64,000 bases of DNA from the NCBI RefSeq assembly GCF_003576245.1, contig NZ_QWGA01000008.1, positions 310,001 to 374,000 on the forward strand, in the 5' to 3' direction. A program made the translations under genes and the position numbers. Shown here piece after piece: positions 60,691 through 64,000 of the stretch. Under the pieces are notes generated by a model. The model saw only the letters and a list, made by a program, of their open reading frames with translations, was not told where the DNA came from and searched no databases. Every line of letters starts with the position of its first letter. Position 1 is the stretch's first letter. Source of the stretch: Henriciella algicola. GTDB taxonomy: Bacteria; Pseudomonadota; Alphaproteobacteria; Caulobacterales; Hyphomonadaceae.

Positions 60691-60760
60691 CCTTCGACTT
60701 CGCTCAGGATGAGCCTTTTCTGACGTTTGAAGGATAGCTCGCCCTGAGCGAAGTCGAAGG
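60691..60760. repeat. inverted repeat, family A copy with 24-bp arms
   Basis: Arms at 60691-60714 (CCTTCGACTTCGCTCAGG...) and 60737-60760 pair with two mismatches around a 22-base loop. Same family as 12846-12921 and 39505-39579. Confidence 0.75.
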
Positions 60761-60822
60761 GCTAGCGGGCGGCCTGATCCCGGCCTCGTGACTCAGGCGG
60801 CCAAGAAGCGCATAACGCCCCC

Positions 60823-62166
60823 ATGACCGAGACCTATGATCTGATCCTGAAGAACGGCACCGTTGTTTCGCCTGGCGACGAAGAACATGTCGATGTGGCT
60901 GTGCGCGGCGGCAAGATTGTCGCGATTGGCAAGTTTGATAGCGCGCAGGCTGGCGAGACCTATGACGCGACAGGGCTTCACATCCTGCCGGGTGTGATCG
61001 ATAGCCAGGTCCACTTCCGCGAGCCGGGCCTGGAATACAAGGCAGACCTTGAGACCGAAGCGCGCTCTGCGGCGCTTGGCGGTGTGACGGCGGTGTTCGA
61101 AATGCCGAACACGAACCCGTCGACCACGACGCCGGAGATGCTGACCGACAAGCTGAACCGCGCCAAGGGGCGCATGGATGTCGACCATGCCTTCTATGCG
61201 GGCGCGACGCACGAGAATACCGGTCTCCTCGGCGAGATGGAGCGCATGCAGGGCTGCTGCGGGGTCAAGGTTTTCATGGGCTCATCGACTGGCGACCTGC
61301 TGGTGCATGATGACGAGGGTGTCGAGGCGGTGCTGCGCGCAATCAAGCGCCGGGCGGCTTTCCACTCTGAGGACGAGTACCGTCTTGCAGACAGGCAGAA
61401 GCTTGCTGTGCAGGGCGACTGGCAGAGCCATATCGTGGTGCGCGATGTCGAGGCGGCCGTGAGCTCCACCCGGCGGCTGCTGCGCCTTGCGCGCAAGACT
61501 GGCAAGCGCATCCATGTGCTGCATATCTCGACGGCTGAAGAAATGGAGCTCTTGCGCGATGCCAAGGATGTGGCGTCGGTCGAAGTGCTTCCGAACCATC
61601 TGACGCTGGCAGCCCCTGATTGCTATGACCGCCTGAAAGGCTTTGCCCAGCAGAACCCGCCCATCCGCGAGCAGCGTCATCAGGATGCCCTGTGGCGGGC
61701 GCTGAATGCAGGCATCGTTGACGTAGTCGCAACTGACCACGCCCCGCATGCGCGCGAAGAGAAGCTGCGGCCTTATCCGGCTTCGCCATCGGGCACGCCG
61801 GGTGTGCAGACCTTTGTGCCGATCATGCTGACGCATGTGAATAATGGAAAGCTGACACTGCGCCGTTTCGTGGAGCTGACCTCTGCTGGCCCGCAGCGGG
61901 TCTTCGGTATCGCGAACAAGGGTCGGATCGCCGAAGGCTATGACGCGGACTTCACTGTCGTGGACCTGAAGCGCAAGGAAACGATCACCGAGGAATGGAC
62001 CAAGGCCAAGTGCGGCTGGACGCCCTATGACGGCTTCGAAGCCACTGGCTGGCCGGTCGCGACCATCATTCGCGGCCAGTTCGTCATGCGTGATGGAGAG
62101 ATCACCCAGAAAGGCGGCGGCAAACCGGTCAAGTTCAATGAGACGCTGGAGCCGGAGGCGGTCTAG
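60823..62166 (+). CDS. dihydroorotase (cyclic amidohydrolase family)
   Basis: 447 residues. Converts carbamoyl-aspartate to dihydroorotate in pyrimidine synthesis, if the family call is right. N-terminal LKNGTVVSPGDEEHVDVAVR, metal-site HILPGVIDSQVHFREPGLEY, GCCGVKVFMGSSTGDLL with the bridging Lys149, AAFHSEDEYRL, VLHISTAEEMELL and the catalytic Asp in VATDHAPHAREEK. Position 62 is Gln where the usual HxH has His, so D60-S-Q62-V-H64. I recall this Q form in other alphaproteobacterial dihydroorotases, but the metal site deserves a check. Hydantoinase or allantoinase activity cannot be excluded. Confidence 0.8.
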   Translation: MTETYDLILKNGTVVSPGDEEHVDVAVRGGKIVAIGKFDSAQAGETYDATGLHILPGVIDSQVHFREPGLEYKADLETEARSAALGGVTAVFEMPNTNPSTTTPEMLTDKLNRAKGRMDVDHAFYAGATHENTGLLGEMERMQGCCGVKVFMGSSTGDLLVHDDEGVEAVLRAIKRRAAFHSEDEYRLADRQKLAVQGDWQSHIVVRDVEAAVSSTRRLLRLARKTGKRIHVLHISTAEEMELLRDAKDVASVEVLPNHLTLAAPDCYDRLKGFAQQNPPIREQRHQDALWRALNAGIVDVVATDHAPHAREEKLRPYPASPSGTPGVQTFVPIMLTHVNNGKLTLRRFVELTSAGPQRVFGIANKGRIAEGYDADFTVVDLKRKETITEEWTKAKCGWTPYDGFEATGWPVATIIRGQFVMRDGEITQKGGGKPVKFNETLEPEAV

Positions 62167-62254
62167 TCTCGCTCAACCGAGCTCTGCATTGACGGCTACA
62201 GGGACGTAGCCGATTACAAATTTAATCAATTGAAATCATTCAGGTGGGGACCCG

Positions 62255-62818
62255 ATGATCAAACCTCTATTTGCTTGCGCGCTTTTTGGGCTGTTGTCTG
62301 CCACGGGCGGACCAGCTGGGGCGCAATCTTCGGGGGTCGAGCAATCAACTTGTACGACGCTGCAAGCGTGTTACGGGCTAGGTGGTCAGGCGTTCAATGC
62401 GCGAGATTACTCTGCAGCCGTGCCTCCTTTTGCGAAGGGGTGCGAGATGGGGCACGGCCAATCGTGCTTCTACGCGGGCGAGGCGTCGAAGAATGCAGGC
62501 GATCGCCCCGCCGCGCGCAATTTCTACAGACTAGCCTGCGAGCGGATGTGGGAGGCGGGTTGTCTGTCATATTCCCGATCGCTGCTCGACGAGCGCGGTG
62601 GGCCGGTGGATCACAAGAAGGCGATCGAACAGTTGACAGACGCCTGCAATGAGCCCGGCGCCAATCAGGCCGGTGCGTGCCAGACACTGGCATCTGCCTA
62701 TTCAGTCGGCGAATATGGTCTGCCGCTCGACAATGCTAAGGCGAAAGCCATTGCTGAAAAAAGTTGCGACCTTGGTGATGGCTTTGGATGCCTGCTCGCG
62801 GCGCAGTACGAGGATTGA
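62255..62818 (+). CDS. exported Cys-rich Sel1/HcpA-like protein
   Basis: 187 residues with a signal peptide (MIKPLFACALFGLLSATGGP, cleavage near AGA-QS). C-x7-C repeats: CEMGHGQSCFYAG, CERMWEAGCLSYS, CNEPGANQAGACQTLA and CDLGDGFGCLLAA. Same architecture as the 59622 protein; the pair may be paralogues. RBS GGTGGGG precedes the ATG, and an AT-rich stretch before it (CAAATTTAATCAATTGAAAT) looks like a promoter. Confidence 0.75.
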   Translation: MIKPLFACALFGLLSATGGPAGAQSSGVEQSTCTTLQACYGLGGQAFNARDYSAAVPPFAKGCEMGHGQSCFYAGEASKNAGDRPAARNFYRLACERMWEAGCLSYSRSLLDERGGPVDHKKAIEQLTDACNEPGANQAGACQTLASAYSVGEYGLPLDNAKAKAIAEKSCDLGDGFGCLLAAQYED

Positions 62819-62867
62819 GGGAGCCAGGACGGAGGCTTCGTTCTGAAAGGCTAGCCCTGCAACGATT

Positions 62868-63455
62868 ATGAGCATTCCAACGGAACTGATCGACGGCCTC
62901 AAAGCCCGGTACGCTGAGCCGCAGCGCCACTATCACACATGGGGTCATATCGAGGCGCTCAAACGTCATTTTGATAGTCTGAAGGCGCATTGGCACCGGC
63001 CTGAGCCCGTGCTCTGGGCGCTTTACTGGCATGATGCGATCTATGATCCGACGCGGCCCGACAATGAGGAGCTGAGTGCGCAGCTGCTCGAGGACGAGGG
63101 GGCTTCGCATCTGGAAGCCGCAGACCTCGCCTTTGCGGCCGAGATCATCCGTGCGACGGCAAAGCATGACGTGCCAGATGGTCTCAGCGATGACGACCGC
63201 GCAGACCTCGCGCTTTTCCTCGATATCGACCTTTCCATTCTGGGCGCGCCGGAACCGGTCTTTGACCAGTATGAAGTGAATGTCCGGAGGGAATACGCCT
63301 TCGTGCCGGAAGAGGTTTTCCGGGCGGGCCGCGCGAAAGTGCTGAAGAGCTTTGCTGACCGTCCGGCCATCTATTTCACAGAAGAGGGCCGCAGCCGCTG
63401 GGACGCGCAGGCCCGTGGGAATCTTTCTAGGTCGCTCGCGCAGCTGGCAGGCTGA
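62868..63455 (+). CDS. HD-superfamily metal-dependent phosphohydrolase
   Basis: 195 residues. HD motifs: YHTWGHIEALKRHFDSLKAH with two His, ALYWHDAIYDPTRPDNEEL with WHD, and ARATAKHDVPDG-like and LDIDLSILGAPEPVFDQYE for the remaining ligands. This is the family annotated as predicted HD phosphohydrolase (glutamate-receptor-like in old annotations). Substrate unknown. Stand-alone gene downstream of the Sel1-like one. Confidence 0.85.
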   Translation: MSIPTELIDGLKARYAEPQRHYHTWGHIEALKRHFDSLKAHWHRPEPVLWALYWHDAIYDPTRPDNEELSAQLLEDEGASHLEAADLAFAAEIIRATAKHDVPDGLSDDDRADLALFLDIDLSILGAPEPVFDQYEVNVRREYAFVPEEVFRAGRAKVLKSFADRPAIYFTEEGRSRWDAQARGNLSRSLAQLAG

Positions 63456-63579
63456 GCGCCGGGAAGCGCCGCAGTCCGGTTCGGGTCGAAAATCTATAGC
63501 TGACAGGCGTCGTCATCTGACTATGGTCTCGCGAGTCGGCCCGCCGTTTCGCGGTCATTTGAATTACGGAGTTTGCCCC

Positions 63580-64000
63580 ATGTCATTCAGGATTTCACTA
63601 CTCGCTGCGGCTGCTGCCGTTTCGATCGCGCCGATCGCCAGTGGCCAGGAGCGTACCGAGTTCGAGCAGCAGGCACGGGAAATCTATCGCAATGTCGTCG
63701 AAGTGCGCTCTGCGCGCGGGCATGAGAATGTGCCGAAGATCGTCGACTATGTGGTCGGTGAGCTGAAAGCGGCGGGCTTCTCGGACGACGACATTGAAGT
63801 CACCGATTATGACAATGATGGCGAGGCGACGCAGGGCCTCGTCGTCTGGTACCGCTCACCTGATCCGCAGGACAAGCCGATCGCGCTTCTGGCGCATATG
63901 GATGTCGTTGACGCACTGGCCGAGGACTGGGTGCGCGAGCCTTACACGCTGATCGAGGAAGAAGGGTATTTCTTCGGGCGCGGGACGGCGGACAACAAAT
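63580..64000 (+). CDS. M20-family metallopeptidase, N-terminal part (cut by window end)
   Basis: First 140 residues from the ATG at 63580. Signal peptide MSFRISLLAAAAAVSIAPIA, cleavage before QERTEFEQQ. The M20 metal motifs LLAHMDVVDALAEDW (His and Asp ligands) and GRGTADNK at the edge are in place. M20 enzymes are exported zinc amino- or carboxypeptidases. The rest lies outside the window. Confidence 0.92.
   Translation, partial: MSFRISLLAAAAAVSIAPIASGQERTEFEQQAREIYRNVVEVRSARGHENVPKIVDYVVGELKAAGFSDDDIEVTDYDNDGEATQGLVVWYRSPDPQDKPIALLAHMDVVDALAEDWVREPYTLIEEEGYFFGRGTADNK

Larger units (their letters stand above)
60429..60822. other. 394-bp gap with hairpin repeats and no gene
   Basis: No coding frame is supportable here. 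Contents: family B hairpin (60464-60492); GATGAGC-gtca-GCTCATC (60534-60551); ACCCTC plus GACCGCC-ttt-GGCGGTC plus GAGGGT (60608-60637); and a family A inverted repeat (60691-60760). The dihydroorotase promoter must lie in the last 60 bp. Confidence 0.6.

Noticed and set aside
1-64000. Mobile elements, CRISPR arrays, rRNA, tRNA
   Set aside because: No transposase, integrase, spaced direct repeats or RNA signatures were found; the inverted repeats lack coding content.

Overview
The window is high-GC (about 62-63% by eye), densely coded DNA from an alphaproteobacterial chromosome. The evidence is the gene set and layout: rmuC-def-fmt, a UbiK-type BMFP protein next to lgt-midA, a COQ9/TetR-like protein beside proC, a MarR-OmpR-histidine kinase operon next to ilvE (the PetP/PetR arrangement), a NadQ-type NAD regulator with an HD hydrolase, and the DSQVHFREPG variant of dihydroorotase. 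My best guess is the Hyphomonadaceae/Caulobacterales, but that is an inference without a database. I see no rRNA, tRNA, CRISPR array, insertion sequence or prophage.

Layout. 1-2.8 kb: fmt (cut by the left edge), def and rmuC on the minus strand. 2.9-8.2 kb: a sigma-factor-like gene, a glyoxalase-fold protein, a flavodoxin-like protein, ychF, a membrane-anchored TIR-like protein, pth and rplY. 8.4-10.2 kb: a BlaI-type repressor with two operator palindromes, co-transcribed with an M56-M23 double metallopeptidase. 10.3-15.7 kb: succinate-semialdehyde dehydrogenase, prs, pgeF, a COQ9/TetR-like protein, proC and a YbjN protein. 15.9-18.5 kb: modABC. 18.5-25.1 kb: ubiK, lgt, midA, histidine kinase, response regulator, MarR, ilvE and a PP2C phosphatase. 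25.5-30.7 kb: 1-Cys peroxiredoxin, SixA-like phosphatase, a small gene behind an AT-rich operator-like region, a DUF2256 zinc ribbon, an FAD amine-oxidase-like protein, and a membrane glycosyltransferase with a small membrane partner. 30.8-35.4 kb: a pair of acyl-CoA dehydrogenases around a small exported protein, then a membrane-anchored FMN glutamate-synthase-like protein. 35.4-44.6 kb: PBP1A, a thioredoxin-like protein, an AGCS amino-acid symporter, purB, ispH, a lipoprotein and argS. 44.7-54.4 kb: two unknown small proteins, an alpha/beta hydrolase, a double-hotdog thioesterase, a Zur-type regulator, OmpW, a lipoprotein, a ZIP transporter, acyl-CoA dehydrogenase, rhomboid protease, NadQ and HD hydrolase. 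54.5-64 kb: pirin, ketoacyl synthase III, tag, ygfZ, bioY, lipoproteins, two Cys-rich Sel1-like exported proteins flanking a dihydroorotase, an HD protein and an M20 peptidase cut by the right edge.

Most genes are housekeeping: translation initiation and quality control, peptidoglycan, nucleotide and isoprenoid synthesis, Mo, Zn and biotin uptake, and fatty-acid metabolism. The accessory features most worth attention are the BlaI/M56-M23 module, the TIR-like membrane protein without the usual catalytic Glu, the three-copy ATYGAAAARCA motif array at 27.17-27.26 kb, the Sel1-like pair around the dihydroorotase, and two families of dispersed inverted repeats between genes. None is proven to be a new system. 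The M56-M23 module and the 27 kb operator region are the best candidates for follow-up.
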